Below, piece by piece: positions 1-12,600 of a DNA stretch of 64,000 bases. This DNA is from Closterium sp. NIES-65 (Eukaryota; Streptophyta; Zygnematophyceae; Desmidiales; Closteriaceae): assembly GCA_948144175.1 (NCBI GenBank), contig CANXME010000034.1:62001-126000 (forward strand), written 5' to 3'. The notes beneath the pieces are model-generated. The model was not told the DNA's origin. It saw only the letters and a program-made list of their open reading frames with translations, and made no database searches. Both the position numbers and the translations under genes were made by a program. Position 1 is the first letter of the stretch, and each line of letters begins with the position of its first letter.

Positions 1-460
1 GGGCGACGGGGCCGGGTCGAAGGTAGGGCGACGGGGCTGGGCCGTAGGTAGGGCGACGGTACCGGGGCCGGGCTGTAGGTAGGGGGACGGGGCCGGGTCG
101 GCGGTAGGGCAACGGGGCCGGTGCGCAGGTAGGGCGACGGGGCCGGGGTCGCAAGCGGGGCGACGGGGCGGGGGCCGGGGCGCAGGTAGGGCGACAGGGC
201 TAGGGCCGGGGCCGCAGGTATGGCGACGGGGCCAGGGTCGCAAGAGGGGGGCGACGGGGCCGGGGTCGCAGGTAGGGCGACGGGGCCGGGGCGCAGGTAG
301 GGCGTTGGGGCCGGGGCGCAAGTAGGGCGACGGACCGAGGCGCACGTAGGGCGACGGGGCCGCTAGGGCGACGGATCAGGGGCCGCTAAGGCGGCGCGAC
401 TTGGCCGCTAGGGCGGCTCGACGAAGTCAGAGAAGGGAGCGCGACTCGGGCAGAGCGCGC
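1..460. repeat. GC-rich tandem array in a copia leader
   Basis: Imperfect direct repeats of roughly 22-27 bp built on a GTAGGGCGACGGGGCCGGG core. They lie between the copia primer-binding site and the unseen gag. Comparable arrays occupy the same place in the copia elements at 18567 and 40784 and in the TRIM at 15476, so this is a family trait and not a host satellite. Confidence 0.75.
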
Positions 461-657
461 TACGGGCAGGAAAAAAAAAACTTTCGACTTGGTGGGCCCT
501 AGGCACAGTTCCCACGAGGGAACCTGCTCGATACCATGAGAAAACTGAAACGAGAATGAATGACTAAGGAATGAAAGTGATACAAGTATGCAACCCTAGC
601 ATTGTGTACCCCATACAGGCTACCTCGCTACAGCCTACACAACATTATAATTTGACA
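1..657 (-). mobile_element. 5' end of a minus-strand Ty1/copia element
   Basis: Read on the minus strand, an LTR of about 121 bp (537-657) is followed by a primer-binding site complementary to initiator tRNA-Met (525-536, reads GCTCGATACCA on the plus strand) and then a GC-rich repetitive leader reaching the left edge. The LTR belongs to the same family as those at 9057, 18567 and 25984. The coding part lies outside the window. Its LTR end abuts Ty3 RNase H sequence at 658, so it appears inserted into that Ty3 element. A fossil, seen only in part; wholeness cannot be judged. Confidence 0.8.
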
Positions 658-2938
658 GCAGCTACAGACAGCATTGACTACAGCGCCAGTACTCAACTTG
701 CCGGATCCAGACAAGGACTACGTGGTGGAAGCATACGCTAGTGACCAAGCAGTCGGAGCAGTACTGATGCAGGATCACGGACGCGGTTTGCAGCCCATCG
801 CCTACCTCAGTAAGAAGCTACACGGAGCAGAACTAAACTACCCCATCCATGACAAGGAAGCCTTAGCGATAGTCATAGCCTTCAAGCCGTGGAGGTATTA
901 CCTAGAGGGAGCCAAGACTACAGTCTATAATGACCACTGCAGTTTCAAATACCTGAAGTTGCAGCCGGCGCTCTCACGACGACAAGTGCGGTGGGTGGAC
1001 TTCCTGGAAACTCACTTCCACTACGACATCGTCTACAAGCCCGGGCTATACAACAAGGCAGACGCGTTGAGCCGCCCCGGACATGTAGCAGGCATCCGGC
1101 TCGACGGGATGAACCCTCTGCTCAAGGGTCTATTCCAACATGGGTACTCCGTGGACGCAGAGATCGCTACAGCACAGACCAAGAAGCTATTACAGTGGGA
1201 GAAAGACTTAGCTGTAAGGAAGGGTTCAGGAAAGATTTGGGTACCGAATTACGCCCCGCTACGGCAGATCCTATTGGAGGAGTTTCACGACGTACCATAC
1301 GCGGGACATTTCGGGAGCAACAAACGTTAGCAGGGATAGCAAAGTATTACTACTGGCCCGGGATGGCAGCAGACGTGCAGCAGTTCGTCACCTCTTGCGA
1401 CATGTGCCAGCGGATGAAGAGTAGCAAGCAGAAAAAAGCAGGGTTACTTCAGCCTCTACCCGTACCGGAGCAGCCATGGCAGGACGTTAGCCTCGACTTC
1501 ATCACCGGACTTCCTTCGACCTCACGTGGGCACGCTTCCATCCTCGTAATCATCGATAAGTTCTCCAAAGTGGGTCATTTCATACCGACCAACGCCACAA
1601 CTACAGCTGAAGCAACTGCTCGCCTCTTCTTCAACCGCATCATCACCATCCACGGCATCCCCGCTACACTCATCTCAGACAGAGACCCAAAATTCACCAG
1701 TAAGTTCTGGAAGGAGCTCATGGGACTGTTGGGGACAAAGCTTGCAATGTCTTCAGCATACCACCCCCAGACTGACGGACAGACAGAGCGACTCAATCAA
1801 GTGGTTGAACAGTTACTGCGCACAGCTTGCAAGGACGACGTGAGCCACTAGGACACACAGTTACCGACCCTAGAGTTCGCTTACAACAACGCATCACATG
1901 CGGCCACAGGGAAAACTCCTTTCTTCCTGTGTTACGGACGGGAACCACTCATACCACAGCAGCCAACTACATCGGCACACGTCCAAGCCGCACATGACTT
2001 TGTCACCACCATGCAGCAGCTATGGGAGAAGACCCAGCGAGGACTCACCACGATGCAAACCTCCCAGAAGCAGTATGCCGATCGTCAGCGACGAGATCAC
2101 TCAGTAGCAGTCGGAGATCCGGTGCTTCTTGACACGCGCAACTGTCTCACCTCCCATCCAAACTCCGGCCTCGCTTCTGTGGTCCTTTTCTCGTTGAGGC
2201 ACACGTGACGCCAGTTACATTCCGCTTGCGCTTACCAGATACTTAGAAGCTTCACAACGCTTTCCATGTGCAGCTACTGAAACCCTACAAGGACCCCAAC
2301 CAACAGTTCCAAGGACGGCAGCTACCGCCACCTCCACCTGCTCTTGTGCAGGATGAACCCGAGTACGAGATCGAGCGCGTTCTCTCTCATCGGCGCCGCG
2401 GCGGCAAGACCCTCGAGTTCCTGATACGCTGGAAGGGATACGACCCCACAGAGGACAGCTGGGTTGCAGAAGCTGATATGGGCAACGCACGCCGTGCTCT
2501 CAAGGACTATCTTGTCAAGCAGGGTGTATCTCACGCCACCCAGCTTTGAGGGGGGGACGTGTGAGAGTACGACGGCTTATGCCAGCTATGCTTGCTTGCC
2601 TTTACTTTATCATGCTATTTCTAGCATAGGATAATCATATGCATGCATGAATTCCTTGATTTCCTAGGCTAGGTGCTTTCCTATATTTTATTATAGTTAT
2701 AGCACCGAGCTAGGTTGCGTGCTACGAATTCTGGTCTTTTTGGTTGCCACTAAATTGCCTTCTACTGAATTCGGGAAGGATCCGTTCAGGACGCTACGCT
2801 GCCCGCGGAACCTTCGCGTATCACCTGGTTACGGGGCCTTGTGTCGAGCCTATATATAGCCTCGTGTTGTACCTAGGTGATCATTCAATTCGACTCAATT
2901 CTCATTCTCTTTTCTGAGCTCGATCCTAGATCCTCACA
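658..2938 (+). mobile_element. 3' part of a Ty3 chromovirus (chromodomain Ty3/gypsy)
   Basis: In order on the plus strand: RNase H, zinc-binding integrase N-terminus (C-x2-C near CDMC), integrase core, and a C-terminal chromodomain with [16 protein letters not shown] polypurine tract follows, then a 3' LTR at 2560-2938 that begins TGTGAGAG and ends CCTCACA. The order RT-RNase H-integrase-chromodomain identifies a Metaviridae chromovirus. The left part is displaced by the copia at 1-657. The LTR matches those at 35655-36023 and 49979-50231. A broken fossil, about three breaks in the visible part. Confidence 0.88.
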
Positions 2939-3683
2939 AGTGAGGACGACACGTGGGTGCCATGCGCCTCGCTCGACGCCTCGCCCCTTGTTGGTAATTA
3001 CCTGGCGCGCCGGCGTGTTTCGGATATTGACCGCCTTTCTTAAAGGGGGGGGTGGTGTAAGGAATTTTCCCGAATTCCTTATCGGGGTTGACTGCTTCGC
3101 GTACAACCCGATTTTCGGAGTTCGCATGTTCGACCGATTTCAACGCTGCCGAGGCTCCTCGCGTCGCCTTCTGCATTTCCATCGCCAAACCTACACCCAA
3201 CCTCGCTTGTCCGAGTTTTCCTCCTAGCTAGGCTAGCCCTACATTAGTCTGTGCATTCATTGTATTCGCAGTTCATTCTGTCACAGCCTCGTTATTCGTT
3301 TACCTGCGCACTCTCTTTACAACTCATAACAGACCAAAACCGTTCTGCTCGACGAAACACTCGTCAAACTAAATTCTATCAACCAGCTATCCGTCGAAAC
3401 ACCAGTTCTGCCAATTCCATCTATCAAAAATTGCTCGTCTTCGACGCCGTTTTACTCCCGTCGACAAGCTCCTCCTTAACGAGGACATTGATCGAGCAGA
3501 TGAAACAATTCTACCTCGACCAATTGATATCGTCGACAAACGACGCGTCGCACACAGATAAAAGTCCCGGAAGTCGCTAATGACCACGAAACTGACACCG
3601 TCTTGTTCCAAAATGCCTGGTCGACTTCGCCGAAGCGAGGGCGAGGCCTTTTCTCTTCGACAATACTCAGACTGTGTGAAACA
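2939..3683. other. Unassigned sequence between two retroelements
   Basis: About 745 bp between the Ty3 3' LTR and the next copia LTR. There is a G-run near 3046 and only short open frames on both strands. I recognise no protein family, RNA or repeat. It could be old host intergenic DNA, an unrecognised exon, or decayed retroelement sequence. Confidence 0.4.
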
Positions 3684-6600
3684 TGTCAGAATGAACAAGA
3701 GTGATTGAACTAGGAAAGAGTTGGGTACAAGTAGGAAACCTTAAACTTAATGTACCCCATAGTAACTACCCCCCTACAGCCTAAACAAAGTGTAGCAGAT
3801 ATGACATTTGACACACCCCCATAGGCAAAGTGGGGGAGAGCAAGGGGTCACAAGACCAATCAAGAAAGGCAAAGCAAGGTCAGGGTGGATCACAACATCA
3901 CCACACACACTGAGCACAAGCAAAGGGCCACAAGGCCAGTTCACATGCAGAGGCATATATGCAACACAATCATCACAGTGATCTCTACATAACAAAGCAA
4001 GCATGCAAGTATATATATATATAGATCACAAGACAAGCAAAACCTACAGCAAGTGAGGAAAAGAGGGAACAAGCCCTAGCATATTGCAGAAACGTTGATG
4101 ATCACCAGACTGAAGTGCCTTGGTGAATATATCAGCAGTGCTGGCCCGAGAGACCACGTGACGCAGAGAAAGCTGACCACGCTGCGGCAACTCTTGGGCC
4201 AGAAAGTAACGCAGAGAAATGTGCTTCGTTCTGTGCTCCAGTCTGTACTCCTCACACAAGGCAATTGTAGCCTTGTTGTCGACGTACAACACTGAAGGAG
4301 AACGAGGCGGCTCTCCCAGGTCGGTCAACAGGTAGGTGAGCTAGCGTAACTCCTTTGCAGCCATGGCTATGGCGCAGATCTAAGCCTCATAACTGGAGCT
4401 GAGAACTGAAGACGAGCGTGTAGAACGCCAAGAAACTGAACCAGAGCCAAGGCTGAAGGTGTAACCCTGTGACCATCACTGAGTAGCCTGGTCGTCAACC
4501 CAAGAAGCGTCTGAGTGCCCAGTGAGAACAACTGAGCTCCTCCCTCCAAGCACGAGCCCCATGCCTGATGTACTGTACAAGTAGCGCAGTACCCTCTTAG
4601 CAACATCCATGTGCACCTTTCGTTGCCGACCAGGAGCCACGTAGCGAGCCAAAAGGCCAAAAGGGTACGCGAGGTCAGGACAAGTGCAAGTCATCAAATA
4701 CATGACGCAACCAACTAGCTCTGGGTAAGGACCACTCGGCTCTACGGACTTGTCCGAAGGTGGAGCTGAGAGCGAGTAACCTGTAGCCAGAGGAGTGGCC
4801 TGTGCCGAGGACCATGTGAAGCCGAAGCGCTGAAGGACCTGCTGCACCATGTGTGACTGAGTCAGTGTGATGGTGCGGCCTGCTCTGTCCCGGGTGATCA
4901 GCAAGCGAAGGTAGCTGCGCAGTTCACCCATATCTGTGCACATGTGTCTCTTCTGCAGCTCCGACTTCACCAGGGCGAGAGCCTCAGTGTCAGCAGTGGC
5001 AACGACCAAGTCGTCGACGTACACGAGGATGTAGAACGGCGGCAACGAAGTGTTGGTGCGCAGAAACAGTGACAGGTCAACAGTAGAAGGCGCGAACCCA
5101 AGAGCCGCAAGTGTAGTCCTCAATGTGTTGTGCCACTCACGTGGCGCCTGGCGGAGACCGTAGACCGGCCGCCGGAGGCTCCACTGGGTACCAGGAGGGA
5201 ACGACCCAGTGAAGCCAGGAGGGCGGCGCAGCCAGATCTCCTCGTGCAGGCTGCCCTGAAAGAAAGTTGTGCTGAAGTCAAGAGAGTGAAGCTCGTAGTC
5301 ACGCTGAGCGGCAACGTGTAGTAGCACCCAAAAAGTGGTCATCTTCGGGGTGGGGGAGAAGGTCTGGAAGAAGTCTACTCCCTCTCGCTGACTGAAGCCT
5401 CAAGCAACGTAATGAGCCTTGAAGACAAGCGGAGAACCTGGCGGCCGCTTCACCCTGAAAATCCACATGCCACTGACGATGTTCGCCCCAGGAGGGGGAA
5501 CCTCATCGACGTAAGTGCGAGTGGACTTCCATGATGCCATCTCTGCGTCCATGGCTGACTGCCACTGAGAGAAGTACTCACCCGCGATTGCCTCAGCGTA
5601 AGAGCGCAAGGCCGGGATGTCTAGTGCATCCGGGTCTCCCTCAGGTGCAATCAGCATGGACAAGAGATGAGGTACAGGAGCGGCAAAGCACTCAAACTCC
5701 TCCTGCCTGTCCTCAAGGACGTCCGTGCTAAGAGCACACTCACCCCCGATGGACGGAGGACAGACAGACTCAGACCCAGCAACAAGACTGGCAGCGTAGT
5801 CTAGACGACAGTGAGCAGCAAAGTCAACAAGCTCAGCAACTAAGGCTGACGCAGCAGCTGACTCAAAGGAAGGGTCCGTGACAGCAGTGGCCTAGAGACG
5901 CATGACACTAGGACTAGCAGCACGAAGAGAGTCAGACTCCGGGTCAGCAAGGGGAGGAAGAGAGGACGTAGGAGGAGAAGGCAGAGGGACACGCTGTGGA
6001 GGAGTGGAAAGACGAAGCGTCATCTAGTGAGTGCCTGGGACAGCAGGAGGACGCTGACGCGGGACACGACGACTAGTGCGAGCAATACAAACAGGTGATG
6101 CAGAATGAGACTCAGGCGACACCGGACGAGACTCAGGCTCACAACGCTCCGTAAGACCTCCTGTCGGGCCAGTGTAGGGAGAAGGACTAGGAAGTCGCGA
6201 GGTAGGCTGTAACTGTGACTGCGACTGGACAAGCGGAGGACACTCTAAGGAGGGAGCAGGACAAGGAGGAGGCGGCTGACCAAGAACCTGCTGAAGGAGC
6301 GGAACAAAGTATGGCAGCGGCCGTGGAGTGCCCCCAGAACAAGCAGAGACAGCACCAGAACCCCCACCTCCAACTCCTGCAGCACCACCAGCAGCTCCAG
6401 TAATGCCAACTTCAGTACCCCCAGTAGCACTAGCTCTAGCCGCACCGTCGGCTCCAGCACCTGCAAAAGGACGAGCGTCAACACCTCCAGCTCCAGCCCC
6501 TGTTGCACCACCAACCCCTGTACCAGTAGCACCTTCAGCAGCTCCAGTAGCACCTCCAGTCCCAGCAGCTCCAGTAGCGCCAGTACGAGCACCTCCAGGA

Positions 6601-9600
6601 CCAGTGGCTCCAGCACCTCCAGCGCCAACCCCAGGTTCAGCAGCTAAACCAACTCCAGTAGGCCCAGCGCCCTCAGCTCCAGCTCCAGTAGCACCTCCAG
6701 CGCCCACAGCACCACGGCGGCGGCGAGAGTACCAAGAGTACCTCTCACGCAACTGCTGGGAAGAGAGAGCGCCCCCAGGCACAGCACCCCCAGGCTCAGG
6801 ACCTCCAGGCTCAGCACCCCCCGGCACAGCACCCCCAGGCTCAGCACCCGCAGTCTCCGCACCCCCAGGCTCAGCACCCCCAGTCTCCGCACCCCAAGGC
6901 TCAGCACCCCCACTCTCCGCACCCCCAGGCTTAGCACCACCAGGCTCAGCACGCTCAGTACCTCGCGCAGGACCAGAGTTGACAGCTACCTCGATACGCT
7001 CGACCGGGTCTACCTAGGAAACACCTGAGGGAGCAGGACCCTGGGGAGGCAGGGGGTCTACCGAAGCAGCACCTGGCGTGAGGAAGAGCGGCGGAGGGGG
7101 GAGTGGGGCAATGCAGTAGGGGAAGAGACGGTAAAAGGGGACCAACTCGTCAAACGTGACATCCTGAGAGGGGAAGACACGGCGCGAGGTGGGGTGGTAA
7201 AAATGCCAGCGAGGCGCGTCATTGACAAAGCCAAGGAAGACATAAGGAACGGCGCGGGAGGAGAGCTTGTCTGCGGACGTATCGCGGACAAAGGCACGAG
7301 ATCCCCAGACACGGAACACAGACGCATCGCCAACCTCTCCTGTCCAACGCAGTGTCGGCGAGGTCTCCGGAAAGGAGACACGGGGCCAGAGGTTGAGTTG
7401 ATGCGCGGCGTACCGGACCGCAAACGGCCACAGAAAATGGGGGGCAGCCGCATGGATCAAGGAGGTATGAGCGACCTCCATGACCAAGCCAATGCGGCGC
7501 TCAGCAGCCCCATTCTGCTGCGGAGAGGCTGGAAGCGTGAACGTCTGCTCAATGCCCTCCCCCTGACAGAAGGCCTCCAAGAGGCCGGAGGAAAACTCAC
7601 CACCTCTGTCAGAGTGTAGTCGCACGACGGGAAGGTCCGTGCGAAAGCGCCTCTCTAGCTGGAGACGGGTAGCGCGGATCCAAGGGATCAAGACAGCACG
7701 GACCTCCCCCTTGGTGCGCAAGGGGAAGACCGTGGTGTAACGCGTGTCCACGGACGCCCTGTCCACGGACGCGAGCTGGGCCCCACATGTCCATGTGAAG
7801 GGTCTGCAGAGGAGCCTCCGTCCGGGGTAACTCAGAGGAGTGAAGGGTGGCACGCTGCCGCCCCTCGACATAGGGAAGGCAAGGAGGGGCTGGGGACGGT
7901 GGCAGGGGAGGCAATGACCTGGGGAGACCAGAGACCAGGAAACGAGAGTGCATGCCACGAAGGCGCTGCATCGAAGGGTGCCCAAGGCAGTGGTGCCATA
8001 GGACCTTCCGGTGCGACAGGGTGCGATGGTGCTAAAGGAGGGTCAGGTGCGACAAGGCGCGACATGAGCAGGGGGTCGACAACTGACCTGACGCAGACGC
8101 AGACGCTGCTACCTGAGGGGACTCAATGGTCAGTGTGTACAAGTCCGACCCCGGCTGCCGAGTGAAGGTAGCCATGTGACGACCCGTCTGGGCACACATG
8201 CAGTGTGTGACACGCTCATAGGCAAGGGTGAACTGGTGAACACCCGCGTCCTGGAGCGCGGAACCCGCCACCAAGTTCGTAGAGAACGAGGGGAGGTAAA
8301 GGCCCGACAATGTGCCAAACGGACAGCAGGACAAGGGAGGGCAGTGGTGGAGGTCGCAAGGACCGGACCCGCGGAGGGGTTAGCCAGGGAGATAGCAACC
8401 GGTCTAGGGAGCTGCTCTAGGGCAGTGCGGTCGCAAAAGAAACAGTGGGAAGCACCTGAGTCCAGTGTGAAGGTGTGTAGTGCCTCAATAGACGCAGTAC
8501 CTGAAAGCGCAGACTCACAAGCACCTGAAGCAGCAGACTCACGAGCGCCTAGAGTAGCAGCCTCGCCAGTACCTGAAGGCGCAGACTCACAAACACCTAA
8601 AGCAGCAGCCTCACCAGCACCTGGAGCAGCTGACTGGATACCGGGGTCAAGCGGCACACACAGGTGAGAGGCTCCCTCAGCACTAGTAGACAATGCATAT
8701 ATTGCAGTGACAATAGCATCATAGTCAAGAGCAAAGATATCTACCCTCTGCTTCAGCAGCTCCACCTAGTCGTAGAGCTGAGCGTCGTCGCCAAACTCTG
8801 TACGCCAAGCGTCGCTCAGACGGGCGAAGCAGCGAGACTCTGTTTGACCAGGCGTCCCACAAGGTTGACCAGTCCAGACACCCGTGCTAATAACGTACGG
8901 GCAGCGAGCAGTACTCAGCGACCCTCTACTCTGAGCGTACCACTCACGAAGCTGCTGGGGCGAACGAGTCTCACGCGGACGACGGTGCTGCTGCACCGGG
9001 CCACTACAAAAAGCTCCCAGACTACCCACTCCAGGACGACTCCCACTACTGCCACCTGAGAAGATGTGAACGAGAATGGATGACTAAGGAATGGAAGTGA
9101 TACAAATATGCAACCCTAGAAATGTGTACCCCATATAGGCTACCCCACTATAGCCTACACAATATTATAATTTGACACACCCCCATAGGCAAAGTGGGGG
9201 AGAACAAGGGGTTACAAGACCAGTCAGGCAAAGCAGACAAAGCACAGGGTGGATCACAACGTCACCACACAGTCCGAGCACAAGGTCAAGGTCACAAGGC
9301 CAGTTCACATGCAGGAGTACACATATATATATATAAGGCTAAACAATTAAGAGCAAGTATATAGATACATGTAAGACTACAAGCAAGGTCAAGGGGTGAG
9401 CAAGTGAGGCAAGAGAGGCACAAGACCCAGCTGAGTGCAGAAGCGCTGATGATCACAAGGCGGAAGTGCCTTGGTGAAAACATCAGTAGTGTTGGCCTCA
9501 GAGGCCATGTACGCAAGTCGCAACTGGCCAAGCTGCTGCAACTCACGAGCAAGAAAGTAGCGAAGAGCAATGTGCTTCGTTCTGTGCTCCAGGCGCTGCT

Positions 9601-12600
9601 CCCGACACAAGGCTAGCATGGCATTGTTGTCTACGTACAGCACCGGAGGAGAACGAGGCGGCTCTCCGAGGTCAGTCAGCAGGTAGGTAAGCTAGCGAAG
9701 CTCCTGTGCAGCCATGGCCCCGGCGTAGATCTCAGCCTCACAACTGGAGCCGAGAACAGAAGATGAGCGAGTAGCCCGCCACGAGACAGAGCCGGAACCA
9801 AGGCTGAAGGTGTAACCCTATGACGACCGCTGCGTAGCCTGGTCGTCTGCCCAAGAAGCGTCCGCGTGCCCAGTGAGGACCACTGGACTCCGCCCTCCAA
9901 GCACTAGCCCCATGCCCGACGTACTGCACAGGTAGCGCAACACCCTCTTCGCTGCAGCCATGTGCTCTGGTCTGTGTCTCCCAGGAGCAACATAGCGTGC
10001 AAGAATGCTAAGAGGGTATGCAAGGTCAGGTCGTGTGCAGGTCATCAGGTACATGAGGCAGCCAACAAGCTCTTGGTACGGGCCACTCGACTTTGAGCCG
10101 CAGTAGAGGGAGCAAACCCAGAGTCGACAGAGCGAGAGTAGAGGGAGGTCTCAACATCCGAAGGCAGGTCTACAGACAGTCAACATAAGGCAGGTCAGCA
10201 GTAGAGGGAGAGCGAGAGGAGAGTAGACAGAGGAGTGGCCTGAGGCGAGGAGTACGTGAAGCCGAAGCGCTGAAGGACCTGTTGCACCATGTGTGACTGA
10301 GTCAAGGTAATGGTGCGGCGTGCTTTCACCCGGGTGATCTGCAAGCCAAGGTAGCTACGCAGTTCACCCAGGTCTGTGCACGTGTGTCTCTTTTGCAGCT
10401 CGGACTTCACGTGGGCGAGTCCAGCAGTGTCAGCTGTGGCAAAGACCAAGTCGTCGACGTACACGAGGATGAAGAACGGCGGCAGAGAGGTGTCGGTGCG
10501 TAGAAACAACGACGGGTCAGCAGTAGAGGGAGCAAACCCAAGAGCCGCAAGTGTAGTCCTCAGTGTGTTGTGCCACTCGCGCGGTGCCTGGCGGAGACCG
10601 TAGACTGGCCGTCGGAGGCTCCACTGGGGGTCCACGAGGGAAAGTCCCGGTGAAGCCAGGTGGACGGCGCATCCAGATCTCCTCGTGCAGGCTACCTTGC
10701 AGGAAAGCAGTGCTGAAGTCAAGGGAGTGAAGCTCGTAGTCACGCTGAGCGGCTACGTGTAGCAGCACCCGAAGAGTGGTCATCTTTGGGGTGGGAGAGA
10801 AGGTCTGAAAGTAGTCAACTCCCTGCCGCTGACTGAAGCCACGAGCCACGTACCGCGCCTTGAAGACAGATGGAGAGCCCGGCGGCCGCTTCACCCTGAA
10901 GATCCACATGCGACTGACGATGTTCGCCCCAGGAGGGGGAACCGCGTCAACGTAGGTGCCTGTGGACTTCCAGGAAGCCATCTCTGCATCCATAGCTGCC
11001 TGCCACTGAGAGGAGTAGGGACCCTCTATGGCCTCCGCGTAAGAGCGCGGAGTCGGGATGTCTAGTGCATCCGGGTCTCCCTCAGGGGTAAGCAGTACGG
11101 ACGCGAGATGAGGTGAAGCAGCAGCCAGACACTGGAACTCCTCCTGCCTGTCCTCAAGGACGTCCGTGCCAAGAGCACACTCATCCTCCACGGACGGAGG
11201 ACAGACAGACGCAGACTCAGCAACAAGACTAGCAGCGTAGTCTATACGACAGCGAGCAGCAAAGTCGACGAGCTCAGCAACAAGAGCAGATGCAGCAGTG
11301 GACTCAAAGGAGGGGTTAGTGACGACAGTAGCAAGGAGACGCGTGACAGTAGGACTGGCAGCACGAAGAGAGTCCGACTCAGGGTCGGCAAACAGAGGAA
11401 GAGAGGACTCACGAGGAGAGGGCAAAGGGGCACGCAGAGGAGCAGTGGACGAACGCAGAGACATCTGGTGCGTGCCAAGGACAGGAGGAGGACGCTGACG
11501 CGAACTGCGACCACTAGTGCGAGCAGCACGAACAGGTGACGCAGGACGAGACGCAGGCTCACGACGCTCAGCAAGACCTCCAGTAGGACCAGTGTACGGA
11601 GAAGGAGAAGGTAGTGGGGAGACCGGTGGTAACTGCGACTGCGACTGGACAGGCGGTGGACACTCTAAGGGAGGAGGAAGACCAAGAACCTGCTGAAGGA
11701 GCGGAACAAAGTACGGCCGAGGCCGCGCGGCGACTCCAGACACAGCATGGACAGCACCAGTACCCCTAGCGGCAGCACGAGCGTCAACAGCACCTCCAGC
11801 TCCAGTACCTCCAGCAGCACCAGTAACACCCGCAGCAGGACTGCCGCCAGGACTGACAGCAATAGCCTCAGCGCCAACACCCTCAGCAGCTCCGACTCCA
11901 GTAGCACTCGCAGGACTAGCACCTCCGAGACCGGCGGCACCAGCACCCTCAGCAGCCGAAGAAGCACCAGCTCCAGTAGAACGCCTCCAGCGCTGGGAAA
12001 ACCACTCGCGCAGCTCCTGTGGAGAGAGTGGCTCCAACCGAGACGAAGCACCCGGAGAACCAGCAGGCCCAGCACCGCCAGACGCCACACGAGCAGGTCC
12101 ACTGGCCACGGGCTCCGCACTCCCAGGCTCAGTAGCTTTAAACTCAGCACCCCCAGGCTCAGCAGCTCAAGACGCAGCACCCCCAGGCGAAGGACCCCTA
12201 GGTTCAGCACCCCCAGTCGTAGCACCCCCAAGCTCAGCACCCCCAGGCTCAGCACCCCCAGTCGCAGCACCCCCAGACTCAGCACCCCCAGGCTCAGCAC
12301 CCACGCGCGCAGCACCCCCAGAGTCAGCACCCCCAGGCTCAGCACACGCAGCAATACCAGAGTCACCAACAACCTCGACCGGCTCGACTGAATCTACCTG
12401 GGACACACCTGAAGGGGCAGGACTCTGAGGGGGGAGGGGATCTACCGAGGGGGGACCTGGCACAAGGAAGTGCGATGGTGGGGGGAGGGAAGGAGTGCGG
12501 TAGGGGAAGAGGCGGTTGTAGGGTACTGACTCGTCGAACGTGACGTCCTGGGAGGACAGAACACGACGAGAGGAGGGGTGGTAGAACTGCCACCCAGGGG

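Noticed and set aside
6024-7017. Ala/Gly/Pro-rich proteins on both strands
   Set aside because: They are the low-complexity linker between copia integrase and RT and its antisense shadow.
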